Assembly: GCA_023213395.1 (NCBI GenBank) | Contig: CM041465.1 | Coordinates: 228,229,741-228,293,740 of the forward strand | Direction: 5' to 3' | DNA: 64,000 nt | Origin: Cycas panzhihuaensis | Taxonomy: Eukaryota > Cycadophyta | Part shown: positions 1 to 18,136 of the stretch, in pieces | Layout of the letters: the number at the start of each line of letters is the position of its first letter | How positions within the stretch are numbered: the first letter of the stretch is position 1 | The notes under the pieces: generated by a model | The model's input: only the letters and a program-made list of their open reading frames with translations | The model's database searches: none | What the model was told of the DNA's origin: nothing | Made by a program: the position numbers and the translations under genes

Positions 1-890
1 AATAAGCGTCATTCAGGACACGTATGGTCTTTATTGTACTTTTGATTACAATTAAAACATAAACCTTTCAATCATTTCCAATCCATCTCTTGGGAAGTCA
101 TTCGTCACACACCAGGAACCTGAAATTGTGGTCACTTTTCTAGGAATGTTTGTTGGAGGGGTCAGGATGCCTTATTTTTTGCTTTAATATGTCGAGCAAA
201 ATTGATAGTTGTAGTGATGTTATCAGGTTTTAAGAGTCAAAACTCATGTCTGATGTCATCCCGTAACCCACAAATGTACAACTCAAGTAATTTATTATGA
301 CAAAGACCATCAACCCTTGTGGTGAGACATTGGTATTCTATTATATAAGCTGAAACAGTCCCCTCCTATCTGACTTTAGCTAACTAGTTAAAGTGGTCAT
401 GATCCCAGGTACTATCATATTGAGTTATAAGATCCTTGATAAAACCCTCCCATTGATAACTAAGCCCACCAATTATTTTCATATCCCATTGGTACCATTG
501 GTAGGGTTCAGTTTCCATGTGTACAGAAGCAAGAGGAATCTTCTTATCTACTGGAACTTGATGAAGAGAAAAGTATTGTTCTATTTGGGTGATCCAAGTA
601 TGTATATATGTGCCATTAAACTTCTTGATTTCTACCTTGGAGAGGAAGTTTGGATGAAAGTACCTACCATTATTACCTTCATCTTCTTTGGCTAAGTGAC
701 CCCCACCTATGTGAGTAGTATCATTAAAGTCAATATTTTCTTCCTTAAAAGGTTTTATGGATGTGAGATCTAGAATTATTGCTTCAAATTTTTTATTGAA
801 ATCAGTTTGAATTTGTAATATGTCTCCTTGAAGTTCTGTGACAACATCATTAAGATCTTGAGTCCAACTTGGGTTCATCTTAGGGGCCAT
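1..890 (-). pseudogene. gypsy-like retrotransposon gag, decayed, 3' part outside the window
   Basis: This is the N-terminal part of a Ty3/gypsy-type Gag, the particle-forming protein of an LTR retrotransposon. An open stretch runs from ATG at 890 (MAPKMNPSW) down to 384 and holds the gag core, with motifs such as KKFNGTYIHTWITQIEQYF and the M-x-T-E-P-Y-Q-W-Y-Q-W region. Past a TAG at 381-383 the same frame stays recognisable (EGTVSAYIEEYQ, then GLRDDIRHEF) with more stops. It reaches a C-x2-C-x7-H-x-C knuckle (CFNCNQKYNKDHTC) at 18-59. Several stops stand where this family has Gln, which fits C-to-T decay. Leader, primer site and LTR follow in the right order to the right. Family assignment rests on remembered motif resemblance. 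Confidence 0.75.
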
Positions 891-1765
891 TAGTTCACAA
901 GACCTAAGTTGAATCCTAGTTAGTAAATGTAAATGAAAAGGATTTGATGGGGTGTCTATAGACTGTTATCCCCAATATTTTACAATGAGGTAATATGGAT
1001 TCTTTTGTGCTTTTTTACTTTTTTGCTTTTTTATTTTTTATTTTTTTCCTTTTTTACTTTCTGGTCACTGGTTGGTTGACTGACTATGTGTGCATGAGAT
1101 GATGACAAACTAGCTAGACACACTAGATTTAATAAATTGATGATGACTGACTAGGTGCGTATAAAGCACTGATAGACTGATTAGGTACACTAGGTATGGG
1201 CTTGTCTAGTTTGTAGGCCCTTTGATATACTGATATCAATTATAAATAATATCAACTTACAGAGGTAAATGCTTTACTCTATAGTTGTACTACCCTGTCT
1301 CTAGGGTACATAGAGAGTAACTTCCTAGGGCTAATCGATTAATGATGCACTACAAATTACAAACGGTCAATAGGTTTCCTATGGTTACCTATACTAGGAA
1401 GGCTTATCTAGGGGGTCCTCCTATATACACATAGGTGCATGGAGGCACAATTCTGTAGCTGAGTTCTATCTAAGGCTTGATTTAGGAGTGTGATCTCTAG
1501 TCCTTCACACAAGGGACGGAAAAACTATAATGTGCTTAGCCCAAAACAATAGATCCTCGTGATATTTATAGACCCCCGGTACAGGGTCTCTATCTAAATA
1601 TAAAAGAAAACTGCTTGGTGGCAATGTTAGGGTAGTTGCATGATTACAGTATTATCTACCCTCAAAAAGTAAAGTAACTAAATGGAAATTAAATGAAAAT
1701 AGGTATTGATGAAAAAAATTTGATTATTTAGTACCTTTGACTCTCCCACAAGGAATGGATCGACC
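891..1765 (-). other. Untranslated leader of the gypsy-like element
   Basis: About 875 bp lie between the primer-binding site and the gag start. No open frame of note is seen. It holds a T-rich tract (A-rich in element sense) at about 1005-1060. A block near 950-1000 (gggtgtctatagactgttat) closely resembles the leader of the compact element at about 42788-42830, which suggests the two LTR elements are related. Confidence 0.55.
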
Positions 1766-1777
1766 GCTCTACTACCA
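1766..1777 (-). other. Primer-binding site (initiator tRNA-Met type), degenerate
   Basis: The minus strand reads TGGTAGTAGAGC, two bases from the LTR end. The usual plant site is TGGTATCAGAGC, so two bases differ. Its place between LTR and leader supports the call. Confidence 0.65.
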
Positions 1778-1779
1778 CT

Positions 1780-2163
1780 TGTTAGGATACCACTCCTTAA
1801 TGATAATTGCACACTAATATAATAAGCAAATAACTCCAAAAAGAGCACTTATATTATAATACCCTTTGAGGGGGCAACATCCCAATTACATGCAATAATA
1901 ATGATATTTAAGATACCATACTCTAAGGATTACATAAATATATATATATGGTTTTATGCTCACTACACAACCTCCTCCTTATGCATATGGGATATTACAT
2001 GAATATATATAGTGCTCAATGACCACTACACAACCTTCTACTTATGCATGTGGGATATTAAGAAAAGGGAAGAAGTCAAAAAAATAAAAGATATAAGAGA
2101 GAGAAGAAGTAGAAGATATAAGAGAACATAAGAAAAGGTAAGTTAGGAGTTGGGTCCCTAACA
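1780..2163 (-). repeat. 5' LTR of the gypsy-like element
   Basis: This 384-bp block begins TGTTAGGATACC and ends GGGTCCCTAACA, so its ends form the inverted repeat TGTTAGG/CCTAACA with the TG...CA expected of LTRs. It sits next to the primer-binding site. The matching LTR would lie left of the window. Array 1 starts at the very next base. The inside is A+T-rich with purine-rich GA blocks near 2060-2145. Confidence 0.75.
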
Positions 2164-3853
<1,690 letters not shown>

Positions 3854-3870
3854 TTTTTTTTTTTTTTTTT
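3854..3870 (-). other. Poly(A) tail of LINE A
   Basis: A run of 17 T on the plus strand is the 3' poly(A) of the minus-strand LINE. The next bases in element sense are GTATGTATACATATA, the start of array 1. Confidence 0.9.
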
Positions 3871-3948
3871 ATATGGTGTAAATAAATGTGGGGATTAAAA
3901 GGAGGCCCCAACCCCTATACAAAATCTACCAAGATGGCTACTCATAAC

Positions 3949-3969
3949 GGTCGTGACAAGCCCACGGCC
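3949..3969 (-). other. LINE A 3' UTR hairpin
   Basis: In element sense GGCCGTG - GGCTTGT - CACGACC: two 7-base arms with one mismatch around a 7-base loop. The same structure occurs in the 3' UTR of all six LINEs here. It probably serves template recognition by the element's RT, as 3' structures do in other LINEs; that role is inferred. Confidence 0.7.
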
Positions 3970-4008
3970 TAGCTTTTGAACAAACCCGATATTTATAAGA
4001 AACTGACT

Positions 4009-7000
4009 TTAGGAACACCCCAAGTCTTTACAAACCAGTCCCATTATCTCTTCCAGTAAATCATTATTCCAATTTTCATTCCTTTTGTACTAGACTCCCC
4101 AATTAGTTAGACTATCAGCCACCCCATTCCCCTCTCTATATGTATGGATAGCTTAGACTTCTTTAACCCTATGGAGGACCTCCCTGACATCCTTAATCAT
4201 AGCACGTTGCATCCAATCTGTCTCCACTTCCCTCTTTATAAATGTAATCACGTTCAGGGAGTCCCCTTCTACAATTACTTTTGGGCCTCCAGCTCTGGTG
4301 ACCAAGTCTATCGCTCTATACATGGCTCCCAGCTATGCCTTGTGATTGGTCTGTATACCATAGTACTCAGCAAAGGCCCATAGAACCTTTCCTCTCCCAT
4401 CCCTGTAAACCCCTCCTCCCCTGGCCTCTCTAGTGTTTCCTTTTGACGCACCATCGAAATTTATCTTTAACCAGTCCTGCGGAGGTGGGTCCCAAGCCCC
4501 TTGTCTGACCTCCTTTGGCTTGATCATAATATCTCCAAAGCCCCACCTGGCAAGAATTCTCCTATCATCATGTGTAATAGCATATTCTTCTTTCACCCTC
4601 GAAGTTTCTTTGAGGGATGCCATAATAATCCCAAACCGACTAAGCTCGGACATTCTCTTATCCTGAAAATTGCGCCTATTCCTTTCTTTTTATAAGTTCC
4701 ACACTAGAGTAGGAAGGGAAGTTATCCACAAGGACCAAAGCATCCTGCATTTAAAAGGGCAAACCCAATCCCCAGTTAGGTCCTTAACCATACAAGGGAT
4801 AGCCCAGGAAACTCCAAATGAGCCCAAGAGCTTAGCCCATACCTCTCTAACATAGGAACAATGCAAAAATATATGATCCAAGGACTCTTCATTCTTGAGG
4901 CAGAAAACACACCTACTTGCCAGTTGGAATCCCCTCTTCCTAAGATTATTTAAAGTAAGAATCTTGTTCTTACGACAAATCCATAAGAAAATAGCTATCT
5001 TTGGGATAAGTCCTAGCTTCCACATACTCCCCAATAGTTTGTGCTCTCTGATACATTTTCCCCAGAGTATAGAGAGATACCCAGATCTAACTGTATATCT
5101 CCCTGACGGGGACCCTGGCCAAACCAAGGTATCTTCTCTTAGAAATTTAGGAATATAAATGCTATCAAACTCTTTCCTCAACTCATGCCACCTGTCCCCT
5201 ATATCCTAGGACACCTCTTCAAAGTTATTTCGTTTCTTCTCTCCCCCAAATGAGTCCTAGTAATCCTTAACCTTTCTGCCATACCTACTCTCGCATGAAA
5301 ATTATAGGGGAGCAAGCTCTAGCCACCTGATCAGTTGCCTATTACCATGCTAGGTATCCTCCCAGAAGTCTATCTCTGTACTATCACCTAAGCTCCACTG
5401 GGCCCCAGATATTAACATTTTTCCCATAGATACTAAGCTTCTCCATATCGCTAACCCTTAGGCCCTGGTGTGTTATCCTTCAGGAATTGCTTTCCCCTTA
5501 GGTATTTGTGGGTAGTGATCTTGCACTAGGTCTTGTCCTCCCTGATGGCAAGGCTCCAACCAAGTTTGATGATTAGAGCATTGTTAAAGCTTGTTATATC
5601 CTTAACATTCAGGCCTTCTACCCATTTGAGGAGGCACACTTTATCCCAAGACACTAGATAGACTCTCTCCTTGTCCTCTGACCCAGACCACAGAAACCTC
5701 TTTTGGATTGATTCAAGAGCGCCCTTAACCCTCCTAAGACACCTAAATAAGGACATCATGTATGTCAAAATACTCTGAAGTGAAGAAACCAAAAATTGTA
5801 ATTTCCCTGCCTGGCTCCGTAGAGCCTCTTTCTAACCAGCAAGCTTCCTTTGGACCCTACTAATAATTAGGTTCCAATGGTCCTTCACCATTCTGCCTAG
5901 AAAAAAGGACATTCCCAGATATAGAGTAGGCAGCTCCTTAGGCAACATCTCCAAAATCCTACAGATAACTCTCTTCATCCTTTCCATGGTGTTAAAGAAG
6001 ACAATGTTGCTTTTCCCCACGTTTATTTTTTGGTTCGTCACTATTTCGAATCTTTCCAGTTGAGCCTTTATAGCCTTGGATTCTTTTAATGTGACCTTCC
6101 CAAGCAGGATATTGTCATCCACAAAATGGCGATGCATAATATTATCCATGCCCGATGTGGGTCTAAGACCCACAATCTTCTTAGAGGCCCTAGCTTCCTC
6201 CATAGACCTACCTAAGATCTCTACCATTATAATAAACATGTAGGGAGCCAGCGGGTCCCCTTGTCTTAGGCCTCTATATCCTGAAAAGAAGGCAGAGAAA
6301 GACCCATTTATAATCACATAGAATCTGGGCCTCGAAATGCAGCTTTCAATCTAGGATCTCCAATGATTCCCAAACCTAAATGCGCTGATGCAATCCAACA
6401 AACAATCCCACGATACCCTATCATAATTTTTTGAGAGGTCAATCTTAACAACCATCCTGGGGTCCTTCCTTTGGGAGATTGAATAGATCGTTTCGTGGAC
6501 CACAATGATACCATCCAGAATTTGTCTTCCCTTCACAAACCCATCCTAGTTCAGACCTATAATTGAGGGAAGGTATTCTTTGAGTCTATTCACCAAGACC
6601 TTGGCTAGAATTTTATATTTTACGTTACATAAGCTGATGGGCCTAAAATCTTCCATACTCTTAGCATCGTCTTTCTTCGGGATTAGAACTACGAACGTTG
6701 CTTGTCATTCGCCATGGATTTTGCCATTCCCATGAAATTCCTTTGCAGATTCTAGTAGGTCATCCTTTATTATCTCCCAGTATTCCTGGTAAAAGCCCAG
6801 AGGAAAGCCATTGGGTCTAGGAGCTTTCTCCCTCTTCATCCCAAAAACTGCTTTCCTCACCTCTTCTTGAGAGAAGGGGGCCTCTAGAACTCTATTTATG
6901 GCTTCATTTACCTTTATTGGTATTGCCTCGAGGGCCTCCCTTCTTATTGCCTCATCTATATATCTTGGCTCCTTATATAATTCCAAGAAGTAATCCACTG

Positions 7001-8169
7001 CAGTATCTTTGATACTTTCTGGATTAGTAATTTCCTCCCCCTACCCATTTATTAAGGCTTTGATATGATTACAAGCTCTATGTTTAACCATTGTCATATG
7101 GAAAAATTTTATGTTTCTGTCCCCTTCGGCCAACCATAAGGTCCTAGACCTCTATTTCTAGAAAATTTCCTCCTTAGTCAAGACATCATCTAGAATAGAC
7201 AAAAGGCCCCTTTCATCCCAATCTAGAGTGAGGGTGTGACCTTGCCCCTATATTTTTCCTTCTAGGATATTTAACTCCTCTAAGATCTGAGCCTTCCTTG
7301 CAAAGATATCACCATAGGAGTTTTCGTTCCATACTTTGATCTGATATTTCACCCAGTTTAATGTTTGTGAGAATCTCCACATCACACATCCAGATACTGG
7401 AGTCTTCCACCACTCAGTTAACAGTCCATAGAGGTTGGGATCTCTTATCCATATAAGTTCAAATCAGAAAGGATAATTTACTCGACCTCTATTTTCATCG
7501 AATCCCAGCACCAATGGGTATGATCAGATATTGTCCTAGGCAAAGCTTCCAACCAGATGTTACTATGTTGGCTAGCCCAATCATAATTGACTAGGACTCT
7601 ATCTAGCTTAATCTAGATATGGTGAGAGCCTAATATTTTATTGTACTAAGTAAACTTATCACCTCGTAAGGGGATATCCATTAGCCTGCCCTTCTGCATG
7701 AAGTCCCCCAAGTCTTCCATGTTTTTTGTCCATTCTGTTTGCCCCCCTTTCTTCTCTTCTAGAGAGAGGGTCGTATTGAAATCTCCTGCTACTACCCATG
7801 GACCAGACTAGTTCTTGTGGGCCTCCAAAAGCATGCTTTAGAGACGCTTCCTTCCTTCTTGTGTAAGGGGAGCGTACACATTGGTAACCAGCCATTTACG
7901 GTTGGAGTTCTTACTTATTATGCAACTGGATATAAAATACTCCTCAATAGTAAAGATCTCTCCTGTCTAGGACCTAGGGTTCTACATGCCAGGGTAATCC
8001 AATTAGCCCCTTTCCAGATCTTGTTCTTAACATTCCCCCTATTTTTAGCTCCTAGTTTCATCTCTTGGATCAACAAGATGTCCAGTTTCATCTGTCTCCT
8101 CAGATCTTTGACCATTCTATATTTTGACGGGGCATTTATACCCTGTATGTTCCAGGAGGCTAGCTTCAT
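4009..8169 (-). pseudogene. LINE A ORF2 (endonuclease-RT-RNase H), broken
   Basis: The start at 8169 gives MKLASWNIQGINAP, the first motif of an APE-type endonuclease, followed by IQEMK. A GDFN motif lies near 7785 and SDH near 7530. The RT region has motif A (KNYDRVSWD) near 6405-6425 and motif C FVDDN near 6120, so both catalytic Asp remain. The Cys/His region before RNase H (RCVFC...DHIFLHC) lies at about 4840-4910. RNase H starts with INFDGASKGN near 4450 and has EGDS near 4250. The frame ends with TAA at 4009-4011. Fragments sit in different frames with many internal stops, so no full product is possible. Confidence 0.88.
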
Positions 8170-9495
8170 GATTACAACCCCCTTTTTAAGTCCTTCATTT
8201 CTTGCTTCTGGTCTTGGGTCCCAAAGTTGGGGCCCCATCCTTTAGGGTGCATTATGTCCCCTAATCAATCTAGATCGTCACCTCCCTCTCCCGTATAGTT
8301 TTTATTGATGGTGTTCTGGGCCTCTTCTCACTACCAAAATCTGGACCCTTGACTACTACTAGATCCTCATCCTTAGGCCCAAGAACTCTGGCCCTCCATA
8401 CCTTCTCTACCTTTTTCTCTGCACTGGTACCCCCTTCATTCGTATCACTCCCTTAATGTATAAGTACGATTTGGAGCTGGATAGGGTTTAGGGAAGTCCT
8501 TGTTTCATCCTCCCCATCTTTGAAGAGGGAATCTTCTTCATCCATATTGAAACCCGACCCCCCTTCGATTTGGGATATGCCTTGCCCTTCTCCTTGCCAT
8601 GCCTTTAGGTGCTCTAGCTCCTATCCCTCATTGTTTTGTAATTCAATAGGCATTTCTGGTTCTACGGGGTTGTCTGGCTCCCTGTGACCTTCGTCAACCT
8701 TGCCCTCTTCTTCAGGAGGGTTAGGTTAGCTTGGCTTTGGGATCCCAAGGCAGCTAAAGGGAAAATGTCCCAAGCATTTGCACTTTAAACATTTCACGTT
8801 TCCATCTCGTACACCAATCTTTGCGGTTTACTCAAGCCACTTCCATCTATAGTCACTTGATCAGGGAGATGTTTGTCTATTCTGGCCAAGGCATAGAACC
8901 TGGCATTCACTAATCTGCTCCTATTCTTCATCGCAAAGTCCATTGCTAGAAGGGGCCCGATAATCTTTGCTGTCCATTTTATCACATCGATATCCCATGC
9001 TTGGAGGGGGAGGCCTGGAAGTTAGACCCATAAGGGGATTTGCTTTATAGACCCCTCCGTCGGGTCAAAGTCTGGATGCCATTTCTCCAACAAAAGCACC
9101 TTCCTCCCCATCATCCAAGGGGATTTTAAGAGAATATTGACCATATCCTCATGACAGGAAAACTTGAAAAGGACGCAACCCTTGGGAAGTGCAATGACCT
9201 CAACTTGGCCTTTTAGCTTCCATCTCTCATTGACCCATTTCCTAATGGGATCAACTCTTAGCCTAGGGCTAGAAAAATGCCCAACAAGGCTATTTTCCCA
9301 ATAATTTTCAAGCTTGTCTGATAACTTCTTGAGAACTAAATTTTTAAACTTATCATTTTCTAGTATGGGGTTTATCTCAAATGTCTCAACATCAGGTTTG
9401 CTTAAGACTTCTAGGTATGGTTTTCTGTTAAGAGAATGGGTCTGGTGAGTCTGACCAATCTGAGGTTGGGTTGGTTCCATCAAGAGTTCCTCCAT
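8166..9495 (-). pseudogene. LINE A ORF1 (nucleic-acid-binding protein), broken
   Basis: ATG at 9495 opens a 157-codon stretch to 9022 (MEELLMEPTQ...) that resembles the DUF4283-type domain common at the start of plant LINE ORF1, with PKGCVLFKF and SPWMMGRK motifs. After a stop the protein resumes (KIIGPLLAMDF, SRLVNARFYAL). It reaches a C-x2-C-x4-H-x4-C zinc knuckle (CLKCKCLGHFPFSC) at 8750-8791, then an acidic, low-complexity tail. The end overlaps ORF2: the TGA at 8166-8168 is inside ATGA. The product would coat LINE RNA. Confidence 0.82.
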
Positions 9496-10105
9496 AATTT
9501 AAATATATTCATTTGAGATAGTAGATCTCACTGGTTTGGCCGCTACTGAAGCCGCCAGCTTGCACCTTTCAAAGCCAGATTCTTGATTTCTTTATCTCCT
9601 GCACCTGGGCCCTGAACTCCCTTTTCTGTAGATCTGATGAGCCTTGGTCTAGTGCCTCCTCTTAAAGCTTGAGGCACCCAGTAAACCCTGCTCCCGTCGA
9701 CCAAATTATCTTCCTACCAATCAACATATATAGGAGGAAGTTGTATACTGTTCTCTTACAATACATTAAAGAAGAGTCAGAGTCATCAGCGTGAAGATCT
9801 AGGGCTGAATGTTCCAAAGCAAGGGACCCCACCAAAACCCCACTGAATCAGAGCGATGGGGTCATTGCTTCAACAGTCCAAGCTCCACTATGAGGCCACA
9901 GCAATTCTCAACGCTGGCCACGGAACAGCGTCGGAAGCCATACAGATCAGATTCAAAGTTAAAATCAAGTAAACGTGGGCGTCTTACCACCCATATCGAT
10001 CTCGAAGATGCCTGAACCATCCCCAGGGCTGCCTATATCCTCCCTTCATTCTCTATTCGCCTTGAAACCCTAGTAGCAGATTGTTCGAAGCTCGTCGTTT
10101 GCCGT
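9496..10105 (-). other. 5' UTR of LINE A
   Basis: About 610 bp upstream of ORF1 without a convincing frame. It is less A+T-rich than its surroundings. It ends at the array 2 boundary near 10105 with GACGGCAAACGACGAGC in element sense. A promoter may lie inside, as in other LINEs, but no specific site is visible. Confidence 0.6.
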
Positions 10106-14163
<4,058 letters not shown>

Positions 14164-14237
14164 TTAGGTGAAAGAAGAAAAGATTTCAAAAGGACCCTAA
14201 ACCTTATACAAAAGTTGTCTTCCATCTACATAAAGAG

Positions 14238-14258
14238 GGCCATGACAAACCCATAGCA
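14238..14258 (-). other. LINE B 3' UTR hairpin, weakened
   Basis: In element sense GCTATG - GGTTTGT - CATGGC forms the same arm-loop-arm layout as in the other LINEs, with one imperfect pair. Confidence 0.5.
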
Positions 14259-14261
14259 TAG

Positions 14262-17200
14262 CTAATCCTCACTAACCCTAGACTGCCACGATGAGCCCAG
14301 TGGGTAGCTTTCCTCTCCCTCATTGGAAAAAACTTCCACATCTTTTTTTACCAACTCCTCTGAGAAATTCTCTTTGTAAACCTTCAAACTCTTATTCAAA
14401 ACTGCCCAATTAGCTAACAAATTGGCTTCCATATTACCCTCTCTATATGTATGATGGATCTAAAAGCTCTCTTTTAACTTCAGGGCCTCTTAAGCATCTC
14501 GTATCATGGTCTCATTTTTCTAATCTACCTCGCTATCTCTTATAAGGTCCTTAGCCACATTTATTGAATCTCCTTCAATAACCACCTTTTCATAATCATC
14601 CTCAGCAATCAATTACACTGCTCTCTGTTTAGCTCTAAGTTCTACCCAATGGTTGGTCTGATAGCCATGGTACTCTGTGAAGGCCCATCATAATATTTTG
14701 TTGGGGTTTCTATATAAGCCCCCCTCTGCCTCCCTCGAGTTGCCTTTCGAAGCTCCATTGAAGTCTGTTTTAACCCAATTAACCTCAGTGGGATGCCAAA
14801 AGTAGTTTCTCTTCTTAGCTACAATTATATTTAGTCTACCAATACCCACTTGTCATAGACGTTACCCTCATATACAACAATGCTTTCCTCATCTATAATC
14901 TTCATTGATTCTATAATTGTTGTGCGAATCACTCCATGAAGCCTAATCGTATCCATCACATTCTCCTAGAAGATCCTTCTATTTTGTTCCTTTAAGAGAT
15001 TCCATAGCAACATTGCAGGGTGCTCTTCTAAATAGAACTTTGAGTCTTACTTCTAAAGGGGCATTTACACATCAATAATTGACCTTTAAGAGTCATAGGG
15101 ATAACCCTTTCAATCCCAAATTGGGACCAAATCAGAGACTAGAACCTTCTATAATAGGGGTAGTGAAGGCTAATATGATATAGTGATTCCTTGTCCTTGC
15201 TGCAAAAGATATCACATAGTGAAACCCCTCTTGTGGAGGTCATTTATTGTTAGAATCTTATTCCTTAAGCAAAGACACTAGAAGTCCACAACTTTGGGAA
15301 TTAATCCTATCTTCCACAATCCATCCAGCATTGGATTCTTTGAAGCCCCCATGTCTAACCATATAGCCTGGAATCCCTACTTCATTGTATACTCCCTAGA
15401 GGGAGAGTTAGCCCAAATGATAGAGTCTAATCTAGGTATTTTTAGAATATAGCATTGCTATAACTATTTTTTTAGGGCAGATATACTCTCCCTTGTCTCT
15501 TGGGCCCCTTGTAACTCCTAAAAGGATCTCTAGGTTGTATCTCTAACATGCCCCTTTGAATAGTTCTTGACCTGTATGCCATAGTTATTCTCATATATAG
15601 CTTGCAAATAACCAACATTGGGTCTATCTTTTAACCAAGAGTTCCCACGTTAGATATACTCATATAAGTTTATACTTTCCCCATCCCCCAGCTTTCATCT
15701 CATTCCAGAGAGTAGGATAGATCTAGAGTGCAGTAAACTCCTCTGAATCGGGGACCTACTAACCTCTCCAACCTCATCCTCTAGGAAGTGCTTACTCTCC
15801 AAGTATTTCTTATAAATGATCCTACCCTATTAACCTTCATCATTAGCCTACAAATAAGAGCATCCCTAAGTAGATGGATGGCATAGATCTAATGGGCATC
15901 TCTAGCACCATACTAATCTTTCTTTAAAGTCTCTCCTAGGTGTTTATGAAGAAGATGCTACTTTTCTTAGATTAATTTCCTGATTTATAGCTTTCTCGAA
16001 ACATTATAGGTCAGCTTTAATAGTTCTCACTTCATCCATGGCAACCTTTCCTAGTAAGATGTTATCATCCATAAATTGATAATGAACTATATTTTCTATC
16101 CCATAAGTAGGCTTTAATCCCACTACCCATCCCTTCCTCCTCGCTTCCTCCATGGCCCTTCTGAGAATTTTAGCCATAATAATAAACAAGTAAGGGGATA
16201 AGAGGCCCCCTTACCTTAACCCTTTGAATCCGAGTAAGAAAGTTATCGATGTATCATTTATGAGAACTAAATTGAGGGTTGGAGATGCATCATACTATCC
16301 ATTTCCTCCAAGCTTTGCAAAACTCAAAGGCCTGAAGGCAATCTAATAAGCAGTCCTAGGCCACTCTATCATAGGCTTTAGACATATCAATTTTCACGAT
16401 CATACATGCTTCCTTCCTTACATAGATAGAGTGAATCATCTCGTGAATAAGTATAATTCCATCTAGGATTTGTCTCCCTTTTACAAATACATCCTAGTTT
16501 GGAGATATGATGAGTGATAGACACTTCTTAAGTCTATTAGCTAAGATTTTATACTTTATGTTATAAAGATTGATTGGTCTAAAGTCCTCCATAGCTTTTG
16601 CTTCCTTCTTCTTTGGGATCAAGACCAAAAAGATGGCTAGTCATTCCTTCAAAATTAATCTCTTCTTATAGAATTCATCCAAGATGAATTGTAGGTCCTT
16701 CTTGATTATATCCTAGAACTCCTTAAAGAAGCCCAAAGGGAAACCATCTAATTTGAGAACTTTATCTCTACCCATATCAAAGAGGGCCTTCTCCACCTCT
16801 TCTATGGTAAATGGTTCCTTCAACAATCTATTCATCTCTTCATTGATCAAATTAGGGATATATGCTATAAGGACCCTTCTTAAATTTAAATCTTGGTAGT
16901 CAGGTTATTCAAATAGATTCTTGAACTAGTTCATTACTATACCTTTGATTTCTTCCTTTGTCTTAGATTCTACTCCTTCACTATTATTTAATTTGTTGAT
17001 TCCATTGCTCGTCATATGCTTCATGGTTATCATGTGAAAAAACTTAGAATTCATATTCCCCTCTGCCAATTAGAGGGCTCTGGGCTTTTATCTTTAGTAA
17101 ATTTCCTCCTCTACTAGTACCTCCTCCAGATTCTTGATCGTCATTTGCTCCAATTGGTCCAAAGTGAGCTATCTACCTTTCTCTTGAATTCTCTCCTCTA

Positions 17201-18136
17201 TCTCATTAAGATCCTTTCTGAGTTGATCCTTCATTTCAAACATGTTACCAAAAGGTTCTTCATTCCAACCTTTAACCTGCCTTTTCACCCAATTCAACTT
17301 CTTTAAGAACTTGAACATAGCCTTCCCTTCCACTAGTTTATTCCCCCATTCCTTAACATAGTTCCTAAGATCAGGATGCCTTATCCATATAATCTCAAAT
17401 CAAAAGAGAGTACTAGGATGTTTCCCTAATATATTAAACTCAAGAAGCAGCAGTGAGTCATCAGACGTCACCTTTGGGAGGGTGTCTAATTCAATATATT
17501 CATGGATCCTAGCTTATTTATAGTTAATCAACATTCTATCTAGCTTTATTTAAATGTGATGATCTCCAATTCTTCTATTTTACTAGGTGTACTTATCCCC
17601 TCTTATCAAGATGTCCATCAAGCCTCATTCTTAGAGGAAATCACTCAAGTGAGTCATGCTTTTGGACTAGCCCTCTTGACCACCTTTCTTTTCACCCAAA
17701 GATAGAGTCATATTAAGATCACCCACCACTAGCCAAGGGCCTTTCCAGTCTTTATGAATCTCCAAATCCTGCCCCATAGCTTCTTCCTACCTTTCATCAT
17801 TGTTAGGGCATAGATATTAGTAGCTAACCATTACAAGTTCATTCTCCTATAGATTAACCATGTCAACATAAATTGGTCTTCGTGAGCTAAAACTTCTCCA
17901 TGCCATACCTTCGCATTCCTAAGGATTGTTATTCCCCTCAAACCATAGGGACCATCTTTCTCCAACATCTCCTCATTCCTCTAAACCTTGTTTATAACCT
18001 CAACTCCTTTGTCTCCATCCAATTTGGTTTCTTGAAACATAATGATATCTACATTTATCTTTATGCGTAGTTCTTTGATAACTCTCTCAATGGAGGGGCC
18101 ATTTAAACCCCTAATATTCTAGGAAATAATCCTCAT
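14262..18136 (-). pseudogene. LINE B ORF2 (endonuclease-RT-RNase H), broken
   Basis: ATG at 18136 begins the endonuclease, but the first motif already carries a stop (S-stop-N where others have SWN; TAG at 18119-18121). RT motif A lies near 16370-16400. Motif C is FMDDN near 16070, inside the one clean stretch 16004-16189. The RNase H start (FNGASKGN-like) lies near 14740 and the end of the domain (REGN...LLANW) near 14400. The frame ends at TAG 14262-14264. Dozens of stops, many TAG or TAA, interrupt it. Confidence 0.82.

Larger units (their letters stand above)
3854..10105 (-). mobile_element. LINE A, near full length, decayed
   Basis: A non-LTR (LINE) retrotransposon read right to left. 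It has a 5' UTR (about 9496-10105), ORF1 with an RNA-binding-like domain and CCHC knuckle, ORF2 with endonuclease, reverse transcriptase, zinc-binding region and RNase H, then a 3' UTR with a hairpin and an A17 tail (T17 on the plus strand at 3854-3870). All parts are in the expected order, but many stops and frameshifts make it inactive. Arrays 1 and 2 touch its two ends. Any target-site duplication made of TA would be invisible. Confidence 0.92.

Noticed and set aside
393-695. 100-codon plus-strand frame over the gypsy gag
   Set aside because: Antisense shadow of the gag frame, which has clear motifs.
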